Assembly: GCA_964454685.1 (NCBI GenBank)
Contig: CAYVTZ010000008.1
Location: 1 to 64,000 of the forward strand
DNA: 64,000 nt
From: CAYVTZ01 sp964454685
GTDB taxonomy: Bacteria; Bacillota; Clostridia; Christensenellales; Christensenellaceae
Direction of reading: 5' to 3'
Part shown: piece by piece, positions 1 to 8,398 of the stretch
Position numbering within the stretch: the stretch's first letter is position 1
Layout of the letters: the number at the start of each line of letters is the position of its first letter
The notes under the pieces: model-generated
What the model saw: only the letters and a program-made list of their open reading frames with translations
The model's database searches: none
Told to the model about the DNA's origin: nothing
Program-made: the position numbers and the translations under genes

Positions 1-25
1 CGAGATGCGCAAGCAGGGGGTCTAA
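1..25 (+). CDS. 3' end of a coding region entering from the left edge
   Basis: The first bases read as a plus-strand frame ending in the residues EMRKQGV and a TAA stop at 23-25. A terminator-like hairpin follows immediately. Only seven codons are inside the window, so the family cannot be named; the terminator is the main support for a gene ending here. Confidence 0.3.
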
Positions 26-44
26 GGGGGAATTTTTCCCCCTT
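24..44 (+). terminator. Rho-independent terminator-like hairpin
   Basis: Perfect 9-base arms AAGGGGGAA and TTCCCCCTT enclose a TTT loop directly after the TAA at 23-25. There is no long T run after the stem, so termination on the plus strand is likely but not certain. Confidence 0.45.
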
Positions 45-50
45 ACAAGC

Positions 51-80
51 GAATATGGATAGCACATGCTATCCATATTC
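51..80. repeat. Perfect inverted repeat
   Basis: The 14-base arm GAATATGGATAGCA is repeated exactly in inverse after a 2-base centre. It lies between the terminator at 24-44 and the end of the DUF6144-like gene at 106. It could be a bidirectional terminator stem, a protein-binding palindrome or a small repeat; no T tract favours a terminator on either strand. Confidence 0.6.
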
Positions 81-105
81 AGTGCTTGGCAGGGACTGCA
101 GTCGT

Positions 106-642
106 TTACCAAATCGCGAACCGCGGCGTTATCTTCATCAGGCACATTTCATCACCCATTTTAATACTTTTGAGCAAATCGATTTCGACCTCGCAACCCC
201 AAACGTCCTCAAAGAGTTTTTTGCTGTAACCCATTGTGCAATAGCACCATGTCATGGTTGGCAACAACTCCACACGAGCAAGCATCGGGCAAGGACAGTA
301 TGGGAAACTTAAGTACAGCTCACCATTCTCTGTAAACAGCCCTGCTTGGCGCGCTTCCTCACTCCCTGCAAATTCCTCCATGCTGTTTGACGACGCATAA
401 AGCTTCTGCACCAGCGCTTTCTTTTCATCCATGCCATATCCGCATTGACATTCCATGCGGATCGAGATTAATGTATCCTTGTCAAACGCTGTTTCCATTT
501 TTCTCATGGTCTCTTTCACCCATATCGCATCACATGAATCAGATGCCCCGCCAAATACGATTTCATTGGCAAGCTCTTCATTTGCAACAGCCTTAACACG
601 TTCAAAAATCACTCTTTCCTGTATCTTCCGAATATCAAACAT
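106..642 (-). CDS. Cysteine-rich hypothetical protein (DUF6144-like)
   Basis: This is a 178-residue soluble protein with no signal peptide or membrane segment. Its start is supported by AGAGGT about eight bases upstream of the ATG. It is rich in cysteine, notably the groups CQCGYG in the first half and YCPCPML and WCYCTMGY in the second half, a spacing that suggests metal or Fe-S binding. I recall this pattern from the DUF6144 family, whose function is unknown, but cannot check it here. The gene stands alone, separated from the sugar operon by the terminator at 842-863. Confidence 0.7.
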   Translation of the reverse strand: MFDIRKIQERVIFERVKAVANEELANEIVFGGASDSCDAIWVKETMRKMETAFDKDTLISIRMECQCGYGMDEKKALVQKLYASSNSMEEFAGSEEARQAGLFTENGELYLSFPYCPCPMLARVELLPTMTWCYCTMGYSKKLFEDVWGCEVEIDLLKSIKMGDEMCLMKITPRFAIW

Positions 643-841
643 TTTCTACCTCTTTTCATTGTATCACTTGGCGCACAAAAAGAACTGTAATCTGAAAACA
701 TTTTCAACATTACAGTAAACGCACCGCTAAAATTAGATGTTTGATATTAGCAAAAAATCGGATCCAGCATAGATATGTCCTTTCCATCTCTAGTAATGAT
801 TACTCTAACACAGCAAAAGATATTTTTCAATAAAAATAATC

Positions 842-863
842 AAAGGGGCAACGCTGCCCCTTT
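842..863 (-). terminator. Terminator ending the dehydrogenase-complex operon
   Basis: Arms AAAGGGGCA and TGCCCCTTT enclose a 4-base loop. On the minus strand the stem is followed by GATTATTTTTA, a usable T-rich tail. It lies just past the stop of the epimerase gene (930), the last gene of the leftward operon. The rest of 643-929 shows no gene. Confidence 0.7.
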
Positions 864-929
864 TCAAATGCCCATCCATTCAATTTTAGCAAGTTGTTCC
901 CTTAGCTCGCCATTTTAAATAGATCGAGC

Positions 930-1769
930 TCAGTAATCTTTCATCTTTCCTTTCAAAAACTCTATTGCCTCAAAAATGCGGTGATGGGTCGTTGGGTCGT
1001 CATTCGCCCACATTTCCGCCGCCATGAAGCCCTGATAACCAATGTCGTGCAGCGCCTTGAAGCAAGCGTCAAAATCGACGATCCCCTCTCCAAAAAAGGT
1101 GTTGCGCACATCGCCATGCTGCACATCCTTCCACTCCACTTCCGCAATGTGTCCCGATCCGAACGCCATGTCGCTAATCGGATCGTTGCCCATCGCCGTG
1201 ATGTTCCCTGGGTCTACATCCAGTCCCAGATAACAGGTGTCAAACATGCGCACGTAGCGCATCGCCTTTTGCGTGGTGTCCATAAAGTCACTGTCCATCG
1301 TTTCCAGCGCCAGCACCGTTCCCCGATGCGATGCATGGTTTACACATTCCTCCAAAGACTCCACAAACAGCTTCTCCGTCATGCGGCTGCGCGGCTTTTC
1401 ATATTCGTCATAGCTGGCAAACTGAATCACCCGCGCGCCCACATACGCCGCAAAATCCATCGCACTTTTCAGCAGCCGTACACCCTCCGCGCGCACTGCA
1501 TCATCTTCACTGCCCAGCGGAAAGAATCGATTTGCAGTAAACGCAAAAGTATATAGCGGCATATCGTGGCGCTCCGACGCACGACGAATCGCGCGTTGCT
1601 CCTCACGGTCGGTCAGCCTTTTCAGCTTGAGCGGAGTTGCGTCAATCGCAATTTCAAAGTAATCATACCCCGCTTCTTTGACAAGCGCAAATTTGTCCTC
1701 CCAGCTCCACGTAGTGCAAATGGATTTTTCATACAATCCAAACGGAAGATCTCTTAGTTTTTTCCGCAT
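930..1769 (-). CDS. Sugar-phosphate 3-epimerase, UlaE/SgbU-like
   Basis: This is a 279-residue TIM-barrel protein of the AP-endonuclease-2 superfamily. The N-terminal pattern YEKSICTTWSWEDKFALVKE, the block FTANRFFPLGS and the central LALETMDSDF, with the metal-ligand type glutamate, resemble L-xylulose/L-ribulose-5-phosphate 3-epimerases. The ATG at 1769 is preferred because GAGGGG precedes it; a GTG at 1784 would overlap the E2 gene. It is the last gene of the operon E1 alpha, E1 beta, E2, epimerase. An epimerase beside a dehydrogenase complex suggests that the whole set processes a pentose- or hexose-derived intermediate. The exact substrate is an inference. Confidence 0.75.
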   Translation of the reverse strand: MRKKLRDLPFGLYEKSICTTWSWEDKFALVKEAGYDYFEIAIDATPLKLKRLTDREEQRAIRRASERHDMPLYTFAFTANRFFPLGSEDDAVRAEGVRLLKSAMDFAAYVGARVIQFASYDEYEKPRSRMTEKLFVESLEECVNHASHRGTVLALETMDSDFMDTTQKAMRYVRMFDTCYLGLDVDPGNITAMGNDPISDMAFGSGHIAEVEWKDVQHGDVRNTFFGEGIVDFDACFKALHDIGYQGFMAAEMWANDDPTTHHRIFEAIEFLKGKMKDY

Positions 1770-1780
1770 ATGCGTTCCCC

Positions 1781-2947
1781 TCACAGCAAGCCTTCCGGCG
1801 CTTCCAACGCCGCCTTCACACTTTGCAGAAACCGGGAAGCAGGCGCGCCGTCAATCACGCGGTGATCATATGTAATAGACAAAATCATGATTTTGCGCGG
1901 CTGTATTGTTCCATCACTTTCATAGCGGGGCAAGGTGCGCACGGCACCCACGCCAAGTATCGCTGTCTGCGGATAATTGATGATGGGGGTAAAGGTAAGC
2001 ACATCCAGCATTCCGACGTTAGACACCGTAAAAGTACCGCTTTTCAAATCATCATTTGAAAGCTTCCCATCTTTCCCCTTTTGCGCAAACGCACCAATTT
2101 CCGCTGTAATGGCACACACATCCTTCTCGTCCGCGCGTTTCACCACCGGCGCCGCAAGACCCTCCGGTAAATCCACCGCGCACGCGATGTTGATGTCAGA
2201 GCGATACACGATCTCTCCACGTTCTTCCCGATACACCGTATTGATGATCTCGTTTTCTTTTAACGCTACGGCCGTTGCCTTTACCAGCAGACCTGTCACG
2301 CTCACGCGATCACCCGCCTGCTTACGCTGCTGCACGCGCGCCAGCGCATCGGTCAAATCCACTTCCATGAAATTGGTCAACCGCGCGGTATGCGCGCAGC
2401 TTTCCATCATGTTTTTTGCAATGGTTTTGCGCATTGCCGACGCCTTCACCACACGATCGCCCGCCGCCAGCTCCACAGCGCCCGCCAGACTTTGCTCAAA
2501 TGCGCATACTTCAGCTTCCGTAATTTTGCGCTCGCCACAGAATGCGATCAGCGCATCCATATCAATGCCCTTTTGCTGGATCAGCTTACGCACTTTGGGC
2601 ATCATCTTACCCTGTACGCTTTGAACTTGCACCTGCCTTTGCGGCACGGCAGCCTGCTCCTCTTTTTCGCTGCCATTCAGCGTTGCCAGCAGGGCGGCAA
2701 TGTCCTCTCCCGGCTGTCCCACCACCGCAATGGGTGTTTTTACAGGGTACACCTCCCCTTCCTCCGCCAGCAATTTGAGGATGGTTCCCTCATAAATCGA
2801 GAGCATATCCTCCGTTTCCTTCTCGTTTTCCACCGAGCATAGCGGGGTATCCATTGTCACCGTGTCACCTTCAGACACCAGCCATTTTGCAATGGTGCCC
2901 TCTTCCATTGTAAGCGTCATCTTGGATAATACAACAAACTCAGCCAC
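1781..2947 (-). CDS. Dihydrolipoamide acyltransferase (E2) of a 2-oxoacid/acetoin dehydrogenase complex
   Basis: The protein has 388 residues. An N-terminal lipoyl domain (about 1-75) carries the lipoyl-lysine site as ENEKE, with Lys43. A short peripheral-subunit-binding segment lies near 125-165, and the C-terminal catalytic domain ends with the HxxxDG motif as DHRVIDGA. E2 transfers the acyl group made by E1 to CoA. It sits 11 bases downstream of E1 beta and is followed by the epimerase. The usual ETDK lipoyl motif is changed to ENEK, which is unusual but keeps the modified lysine. Substrate specificity is not determined; pyruvate, acetoin and branched 2-oxoacids are the family options. Confidence 0.9.
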   Translation of the reverse strand: MAEFVVLSKMTLTMEEGTIAKWLVSEGDTVTMDTPLCSVENEKETEDMLSIYEGTILKLLAEEGEVYPVKTPIAVVGQPGEDIAALLATLNGSEKEEQAAVPQRQVQVQSVQGKMMPKVRKLIQQKGIDMDALIAFCGERKITEAEVCAFEQSLAGAVELAAGDRVVKASAMRKTIAKNMMESCAHTARLTNFMEVDLTDALARVQQRKQAGDRVSVTGLLVKATAVALKENEIINTVYREERGEIVYRSDINIACAVDLPEGLAAPVVKRADEKDVCAITAEIGAFAQKGKDGKLSNDDLKSGTFTVSNVGMLDVLTFTPIINYPQTAILGVGAVRTLPRYESDGTIQPRKIMILSITYDHRVIDGAPASRFLQSVKAALEAPEGLL

Positions 2948-2958
2948 AGCAAATTCTC

Positions 2959-3933
2959 CTATTCCATCACTTTGAAAATCGCGTCCAAAACGCTCTGCTT
3001 GTTCACCGCCAGCGTCTGAATCAGTTTAGAGTTGGAAGGGTTCGGGACATCCGCGCAAGCCACACGCAGTACAGGTGCCGAAAGATCCTCAATGCACTCC
3101 TCCGCAATAAACGCCGCAAATTCCGCGCCTGCGCCGCCCGTCTTGAATCCTTCGTAAGATACGATCGCGCGCCCCGTTTTCGCTACCGACTGTTTGATCG
3201 CTTCCTTGTCATATGGCAGTATGGTGCGCAAATCAACCACCTCCACGCTGATGCCGGATTTCTCCGCCTCCTGCGCTGCCGCCAATGCGTCATGCACCCC
3301 CACGCCGTATGTGATGATAGAGACATCCGTTCCCTCGCGCTTCACATCCGCTTTCCCGATAGGCAGAACGTATTCCTCTTCCGGCACTTCACCCTTGATT
3401 TGATACAGCGGGGAATACTCCATAAACACCACCGGATCGTTGTCGCGGATAGACGCTTTGATCAACCCTTTCACATCATAAGGCGTGGAGGGAACCACCA
3501 CTTTTACGCCGGGAGAATTCACAAACGCCGCATCAAAATTACCGCAATGATGCGGACCGGACACGATGCGCATCCAGTTGCAGGTGCGTACCACCATCGA
3601 GCAATTAAATTGTCCGCCGGACACATAATGCAGCGTCCCCGCCTGATTGTGTATCTCGTCCAGCAGCAAAGGCATCAGCGAACCAAACATGATTTCTACC
3701 ACAGGGCGCATCCCAAACATCCCCGCGCCAACCGCCACGCCGCCCAATACCGCTTCACAAATAGGCGAATCGATCACCCTTCCGGGAAATTCTTTATCCA
3801 GCCCTTCCGTCACCTTAAACATGCCGCCTTGTTCGCCCCCCAGCGATTCCCCAATCTGGAATACATCCGGGTCACGTCTCATCTCTTCCGCCAGCCCTTC
3901 GCGCAGAGCCTCAATAAATCGCATTGTTTTCAT
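2959..3933 (-). CDS. Dehydrogenase complex E1 component, beta subunit
   Basis: This 324-residue transketolase-like pyrimidine-binding subunit matches PdhB/AcoB throughout. It opens with MKTMRFIEALREGLAEEMRR, then has GGVAVGAGMFGMRPVVEIMF and SGPHHCGNFDAAF, and a C-terminal transketolase domain with VVDLRTILPYDKEAI. It pairs with the E1 alpha subunit encoded 13 bases upstream to bind ThDP at the subunit interface and decarboxylate a 2-oxo substrate. Length and order (alpha, beta, E2) are those of acetoin and pyruvate dehydrogenase operons. Context with sugar genes, and not with acetoin genes, leaves the substrate open. Confidence 0.9.
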   Translation of the reverse strand: MKTMRFIEALREGLAEEMRRDPDVFQIGESLGGEQGGMFKVTEGLDKEFPGRVIDSPICEAVLGGVAVGAGMFGMRPVVEIMFGSLMPLLLDEIHNQAGTLHYVSGGQFNCSMVVRTCNWMRIVSGPHHCGNFDAAFVNSPGVKVVVPSTPYDVKGLIKASIRDNDPVVFMEYSPLYQIKGEVPEEEYVLPIGKADVKREGTDVSIITYGVGVHDALAAAQEAEKSGISVEVVDLRTILPYDKEAIKQSVAKTGRAIVSYEGFKTGGAGAEFAAFIAEECIEDLSAPVLRVACADVPNPSNSKLIQTLAVNKQSVLDAIFKVME

Positions 3934-3946
3934 ACTCTATCCTCCC

Positions 3947-4909
3947 TCACACCACCGGCTGGCTATATACCTGATCCATGCCTTCGGTCGCTTCCGGTTT
4001 TTCGCTGTTCCTGCCAAATTCTACACCGGCTGCCACTTGTTCACCCACACGCTGCTTGATTTCAGCATCCAGCGCATCCGTCAGGATTCCCTGCGCTTTC
4101 AGCTTCGCTTCATAGCGATAAATCGGGTCAACATCCGGCCGTTTGAAGCCTTCAATCGCCTCCGGCGTGTTACGCGCGCTATTGACGCTGTCCGTCCACT
4201 TGTTTGTGATGCACTCTAATAGACACGGGCGTCCACCCGCACGGATTTTGTCCATCATTTCAGATGCCTTTTCATAAATTGCGTCCGGATCATTGCCGTC
4301 CACCGTTGCACCCTCCATGTCGTACGCCAATGCACGTTTTGCAATGCGATCCACCGCCGTCGTCTGCGTGCAGGGATTCCACATCTGTCGATTGTTAAAT
4401 TCCACGACATACAATACCGGAAGGTTCATCACCGCCGTCATGTTCAAGCTTTCATGAAAGGGACCGCGGTTGGTGGAGCCTTCGCCGCCCACGCACACCA
4501 CGGCAGAGCCATCGCGTCGTGCCACAAAAGCAATGCCCGCTGCAATACCCCACTGCGCACCTACAATCGCGTTGCCTGTCAACGCCTTTTTGCTTTTATC
4601 CATCAGGTGGATCTGCCCGCCACGTCCGCGCGTCGCGCCGCTGGTGCAGCCAAACATTTCACCCCAAAACGCGTTATAGCTGCAACCGCGTGCAAAATAA
4701 TGCCCGCCTCCGCGATGTCCTGTCACCAAATAATCTTCATCCGTATAAACCTGCGCCAATGTTGCGGGAATCGCTTCCTGCCCGAGGCACGGTAACATGT
4801 GGCCCTCAATTTCACCTTTTTTATAGAGTTCCATCATTTTTAGTTCGCTTTCTCTTATGAGTAACATCGTCTCATAAATCTTCAATTTTTTTTCGTCTGA
4901 CAGCTGCAT
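3947..4909 (-). CDS. Dehydrogenase complex E1 component, alpha subunit
   Basis: A 320-residue ThDP-binding E1 alpha with the family blocks GRGGQIHLMD, NAIVGAQWGIAAG and ESLNMTAVMNLPVLYVVEFNN. The ThDP/Mg motif reads GGEGSTN where GDGxxN is normal, so the metal-binding Asp is Glu. The conserved HRSHGH-like loop reads HRGGGH. These changes suggest a divergent subfamily with a different substrate. AGGAGG stands upstream of the ATG. It is the first gene of the leftward operon, behind candidate SorC operators at 5007-5040, so its expression is probably controlled by the neighbouring regulator. Confidence 0.88.
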   Translation of the reverse strand: MQLSDEKKLKIYETMLLIRESELKMMELYKKGEIEGHMLPCLGQEAIPATLAQVYTDEDYLVTGHRGGGHYFARGCSYNAFWGEMFGCTSGATRGRGGQIHLMDKSKKALTGNAIVGAQWGIAAGIAFVARRDGSAVVCVGGEGSTNRGPFHESLNMTAVMNLPVLYVVEFNNRQMWNPCTQTTAVDRIAKRALAYDMEGATVDGNDPDAIYEKASEMMDKIRAGGRPCLLECITNKWTDSVNSARNTPEAIEGFKRPDVDPIYRYEAKLKAQGILTDALDAEIKQRVGEQVAAGVEFGRNSEKPEATEGMDQVYSQPVV

Positions 4910-4959
4910 AATAACCTCCTGATTTTTTCTTAAACGCTCGTAAAACGCCCTGCTACTCT

Positions 4960-4988
4960 ATTGTTGCGCGTGTAGGATTTGAAGTCAA
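4960..4988 (-). promoter_or_regulatory. Candidate promoter of the dehydrogenase-complex operon
   Basis: On the minus strand TTGACT (4983-4988) and AACAAT (4960-4965) are 17 bases apart, upstream of the E1 alpha gene. The -10 element is weak, which would fit an activator-dependent promoter. The operator-like palindrome at 5007-5020 lies about 18 bases upstream of the -35 element. Confidence 0.4.
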
Positions 4989-5006
4989 TAGAACCTGCCG
5001 TTTGCC

Positions 5007-5040
5007 TGCACATATGAGCATTCAATCGCGCATATACGCA
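5007..5040. promoter_or_regulatory. Candidate SorC-family operators (two boxes)
   Basis: TGCACATATGAGCA at 5007-5020 is a near-perfect palindrome (TGCNCATATGNGCA). A related copy, CGCGCATATACGCA, occupies 5027-5040, exactly 20 bases on, so both lie on the same helix face. They sit between the SorC-type regulator gene and the operon it abuts. The same palindrome with one change occurs at 17316-17329 in front of the first gene of the upstream operon. Confidence 0.6.
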
Positions 5041-5068
5041 TTTGCAGCGTCGCATTTTTGCACAAATG

Positions 5069-6040
5069 TCAGCCCTGCCCCAGTTGCTCCAGCAAATCCA
5101 ACGCCGCAATTTCCGTCACGATCATGGTGTTGAAATAGCCTCCGCGCGCGCCGACCAGAAGCGATTGTGTTTTGTCCGCGCCCGCTGCCAGCACCACCAC
5201 ATCGGGAATAGATTTCAGTTGATCCAGCTCGATGGTCAATACGCGACCACTCAGCATGGATTCCATCTTGTTCCCATCAGTGTCAAGCTGACAGCTAAAC
5301 AGTTCTCCCGTGCGCCGTTCCTGTTCCAGTTGTTTGCACTCCTGCGAAGACAGATAATTACGGTAAAAAGGCAGATAAATCTCCGGATTACAAGAGCCCA
5401 CTCCAAAAAACACCATATCCAGCTGGTCAAAATACTGGATATGATTTTTGATCGTCTTTTCCTCCAGCAGCATATCACGCAGCATCTTTTCCTTCACAAT
5501 ATACGGCGCAGGAAACAGCGACCAGTTCGCGCCCGCCTTTGCCGCAAGGTTTGCAACAATATCGTGCCCGTCCATATATCCGTTGTCTAAAATGGACTGG
5601 GAGGCAATACTTCCGGAAATCTGTACAAACATGCAGCCGGGATATTTATGTTCCGGAGCAAATTCCCGCACCATAGTCTGCAATGTCGTACCCCAGTCAA
5701 ACCCTACCATCATCCCATCCTTGAGCCGTTGGATCAGGTATTTTGCCGCTGCCTTGCCTACATTGCTCTTAGAGTCCGCCGCAGTCGAGCCGGGGCTGAC
5801 CACCAAACACCGCTTGATTCCCAGTGCTTTTACCAGTTGCTTTTCCAATCCTTTGTAGTAGTCCGGCTTGTTGTTGATGTGAAATTCAATGATCCCAAGT
5901 TCCTTGCTTCGTCGCAAAACGCGCGAGACTTTAAACCTTGAAATACCAAACATCTCCGCAATTTCATCTTGAGAAAGCTCACCCAAATAATATAGTGTTG
6001 CGATCTTTGCGTATGTCTCTCTTGTCTCTCCAAACTTCAT
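5069..6040 (-). CDS. SorC/DeoR-type sugar-sensing transcriptional regulator
   Basis: This 323-residue protein has an N-terminal sigma-70-region-4-like helix-turn-helix (about 12-45, YLGELSQDEIAEMFGISRFK). A C-terminal SorC sugar-phosphate-binding domain follows (about 60-318) with GFDWGTTLQTMV and VVVLAAGADKTQSLLVGARG. Members sense phosphorylated sugars and act as repressors or activators. GGGAGG precedes the ATG. It is the last gene of the transporter/kinase operon and lies just upstream of the dehydrogenase-complex operon. It probably binds the palindromes at 5007-5040 and 17316-17329; the ligand is likely a phosphorylated intermediate made by the FGGY kinase at 14490-16022. Confidence 0.88.
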   Translation of the reverse strand: MKFGETRETYAKIATLYYLGELSQDEIAEMFGISRFKVSRVLRRSKELGIIEFHINNKPDYYKGLEKQLVKALGIKRCLVVSPGSTAADSKSNVGKAAAKYLIQRLKDGMMVGFDWGTTLQTMVREFAPEHKYPGCMFVQISGSIASQSILDNGYMDGHDIVANLAAKAGANWSLFPAPYIVKEKMLRDMLLEEKTIKNHIQYFDQLDMVFFGVGSCNPEIYLPFYRNYLSSQECKQLEQERRTGELFSCQLDTDGNKMESMLSGRVLTIELDQLKSIPDVVVLAAGADKTQSLLVGARGGYFNTMIVTEIAALDLLEQLGQG

Positions 6041-6055
6041 TCCCAGCCTCCCGAT

Positions 6056-7288
6056 TCAAAAATAGGACTTCACCATCTCCACCCAATCGCGGAAAATCTC
6101 CCGCCGCCCGTTCAAACGGTAAACATCGCGCAGTATGATTTCCAAATTGCAATCCCGCGCCGCCAAAAAAGTCTCACGCACATCCTTGCGCGCGCCCTCC
6201 CAATCCAGCTCCGCCACATATCCCGCGTGCGGCTTACGCGAAAATACGTAGTCCTTGCGCAGGTATTCCGCCATTGCTCTTTGGTTGCTGAACGGCGAAA
6301 CCGAGACTGCCCGCAGATTTTTAATACTGTCTCTGATCTGCTCCCAGCGCGATTCTATATTTTCGCAGCAGCCAAAATATATCTTCCCATATTGTGCCGC
6401 TGCCTGCGCCAAATACGGCAGGATAAACTCCGCATACATCTGCGGCGACAGCGTCGTCGTCTCCTCCGCGTGGCACCATAACCATAGATCACGCATGCGC
6501 GCACCTCGCTGCACATCCGAGCAATATCCATACCGCCCACCTGTCAATGCGTTGTTCGCATTATAGCAAAGAAGTCCCTCATTTTCCAGAAATTGGTTGT
6601 ATCGAATGAAGTCGTCCAGCAGAAACTGCATCAGCCGATGTATCAGTGCCGGTTCGTCATACAGCCAGTAATAAAAATTGTCCATACCGATCAGCATGTA
6701 AAGATTCAACGTCAATTCCGTGATGTGCATTCCACACCACGGCGAATACCCCGCCGCGCCATACACCTGATCGATGCCACCCACTGTAACGGGCAGCACA
6801 CCGCCCAGCAGTTCGTTTAGTCGCTCTGCATTACGAAGCGTGGTTGCGCGCTCCACCCCAAAGGTGCGCGGGCGCAGCATGTCAACCTGTTCCGGTGTTT
6901 GAATTGGATGCACGTATGTAGTGGCAACTGCATCCCCGTACGTGTCCGTAGCGTGCTTGACCCCGATTTCAACGCCAAAGTCCGACGCACAAAAATCCCA
7001 CGGAACGCGCAGATATGGTTCCAACACAAAATCGTCCCCGATCTCCTGTGCGTGACGGATGTTCTCAATCAAAAACTTTTCGATGTTGCGTTCATATTCC
7101 CCGGTACAGCGCAGCTCCTCCTGCGTAACATAATCCGTCATCAAGCAGGTCTCTACCAACACCGCCGGTCGAATTTGCCGCAAGTCGTTTACCGCCGTCC
7201 AAATTTTCCTGCGCTCGTCCATCATCGGCTGATGCGCACATTCCTGCCACTGCTGCGCCAGCGCGGTCAATCGTTCCTGATTCTGCAT
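6056..7288 (-). CDS. URO-D superfamily protein (uroporphyrinogen decarboxylase/methyltransferase-like)
   Basis: The 410-residue protein has the URO-D/MtaA-like TIM-barrel fold. Supporting segments are LEPYLRVPWDFCASDFGVEI near the N-terminal third and ETTTLSPQMYAEFILPYLAQ before a KIYFGCCENIES strand, where zinc methyltransferases carry metal-binding residues. It is not a haem-pathway HemE, because it lacks the N-terminal PxWxMRQAG signature and sits in a sugar operon. AAAGGA lies upstream of the ATG. The second URO-D protein of the same operon (16111-17178) is only distantly similar. A role in demethylating or decarboxylating a sugar derivative is possible, but no corrinoid partner is encoded nearby. 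Confidence 0.75.
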   Translation of the reverse strand: MQNQERLTALAQQWQECAHQPMMDERRKIWTAVNDLRQIRPAVLVETCLMTDYVTQEELRCTGEYERNIEKFLIENIRHAQEIGDDFVLEPYLRVPWDFCASDFGVEIGVKHATDTYGDAVATTYVHPIQTPEQVDMLRPRTFGVERATTLRNAERLNELLGGVLPVTVGGIDQVYGAAGYSPWCGMHITELTLNLYMLIGMDNFYYWLYDEPALIHRLMQFLLDDFIRYNQFLENEGLLCYNANNALTGGRYGYCSDVQRGARMRDLWLWCHAEETTTLSPQMYAEFILPYLAQAAAQYGKIYFGCCENIESRWEQIRDSIKNLRAVSVSPFSNQRAMAEYLRKDYVFSRKPHAGYVAELDWEGARKDVRETFLAARDCNLEIILRDVYRLNGRREIFRDWVEMVKSYF

Positions 7289-7302
7289 GCACGATTCCTT
7301 TC

Positions 7303-7339
7303 ACAAAGGGTCTGCATCCTCAGCGTGCACACCCTTTGT
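7303..7339 (-). other. Intercistronic RNA hairpin
   Basis: Perfect 9-base arms ACAAAGGGT and ACCCTTTGT are extended inward by TGCA/TGCA after one mismatch. The hairpin lies between the aldo/keto reductase and the URO-D gene and ends next to the latter's Shine-Dalgarno sequence. No T tract follows, so it is more likely a stability or translation-control element than a terminator. Confidence 0.5.
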
Positions 7340-7396
7340 CCATCCATGAGCTTTGCTGCTTTTCGTCTATTTCGCGCTTCTCTGTTGCATGGCACA

Positions 7397-8347
7397 TCAT
7401 CCCGCAAACAGAGCGCCATAGGCTGCATCAATGCGTTCCAACTCCTCTGTGCTCAGTTCCCAATCGGCCGCCTTCGCATTTTCTACCGCCATCTCCGGCG
7501 TAGTTGCGCCCAGTAGCGCGCTCGTCACGCCTTTTTGAGCCAGCACCCAGTTGATGGAGACCTCCGCCACCGCAACACCGCGCTCTGCCGCCACACCGCG
7601 CAGCACCTCCAAGAGCTCCTGACATTTGCTCCAAAGCGGTTCCGAATAAAACGGGTAAAATGCACCACGCAGTTCCTTGCCGCCAATCTCCGGCTTGTTC
7701 ATCTTTCCGGTCAAAATCCCGCCGCCAAGCGATCCGTACGTCAGCACCCCCAAACCGTTCTGAAGGCAGAATTCCATAATGCCGTTTTCAAAGGAGCTGC
7801 GATTCAGCAAATTCATAGGCGGCTGCACGCTGGAGATATCCGCTACTTCCACCGCTGTACGCATTTCATCTATGGAAAAATTTGATACGCCGATCGCGCG
7901 AATCTTCCCTTCCTGCTTGAACCTGAGCATTTGCTCCAATGCCGGTTCCAGGGGATTGTTGTGATCCGGCCAGTGGATTTGATATAAATCAATATAATCC
8001 GTCTGCAAATTGCGCAGCGATTCTTCCAGCTCGCAGCGCATCACGTTCGGATCGGAGCACTTTACATAGTTCCCGCCATAAGCACGCAGCACGCCAAGCT
8101 TTGTCGCCAGCACCACTTTGTCTCTCATCCCCTTAATGGCGCGCCCCACTACTTTTTCCGAGGCACCGTCCTCGCCATAAGCACGCGCCGTGTCCACCAG
8201 ATTCACACCGTGCTCCACCGATGTTTGTATGGCCTTAATCGCCAGCGTTTCGTCCACTTCTCCAAAAAAGTCGTTGCCCATCGCCCAGGTTCCCTGCGCA
8301 ATCACGGAGACGTCAATCCCACTGTTACCCAATTTTTGATATCTCAT
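7397..8347 (-). CDS. Aldo/keto reductase
   Basis: This 316-residue NADPH-dependent oxidoreductase has the AKR barrel. Visible features are VDTARAYGEDGASEKVVGRA with catalytic Asp and Tyr, the lysine in DKVVLATKLG, the segment YIDLYQIHWPDHNNPLE with the active-site His, and the cofactor loop SALLGATTPE. GAGAGGAG precedes the ATG. It lies between the aldolase and URO-D genes in the SorC-linked operon, so it probably reduces or oxidises an aldehyde or ketose of that pathway. A second AKR at 55461-56456 belongs to a different module. Confidence 0.88.
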   Translation of the reverse strand: MRYQKLGNSGIDVSVIAQGTWAMGNDFFGEVDETLAIKAIQTSVEHGVNLVDTARAYGEDGASEKVVGRAIKGMRDKVVLATKLGVLRAYGGNYVKCSDPNVMRCELEESLRNLQTDYIDLYQIHWPDHNNPLEPALEQMLRFKQEGKIRAIGVSNFSIDEMRTAVEVADISSVQPPMNLLNRSSFENGIMEFCLQNGLGVLTYGSLGGGILTGKMNKPEIGGKELRGAFYPFYSEPLWSKCQELLEVLRGVAAERGVAVAEVSINWVLAQKGVTSALLGATTPEMAVENAKAADWELSTEELERIDAAYGALFAG

Positions 8348-8398
8348 GTTTGGTTCTCCTCTCCTGTCCGGATGATGTCTGCCCCTACGAAACTCTTT

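Noticed and set aside
1781..4909. Naming the complex acoABC (acetoin dehydrogenase)
   Set aside because: Gene order fits, but the E1 alpha motifs are divergent, no acetoin regulator is present and the context is sugar catabolism.
5049..5062. Possible third SorC box (GTCGCATTTTTGCA)
   Set aside because: Only the outer bases fit the palindrome and its spacing (22) differs from the 20 bases between the first two boxes.
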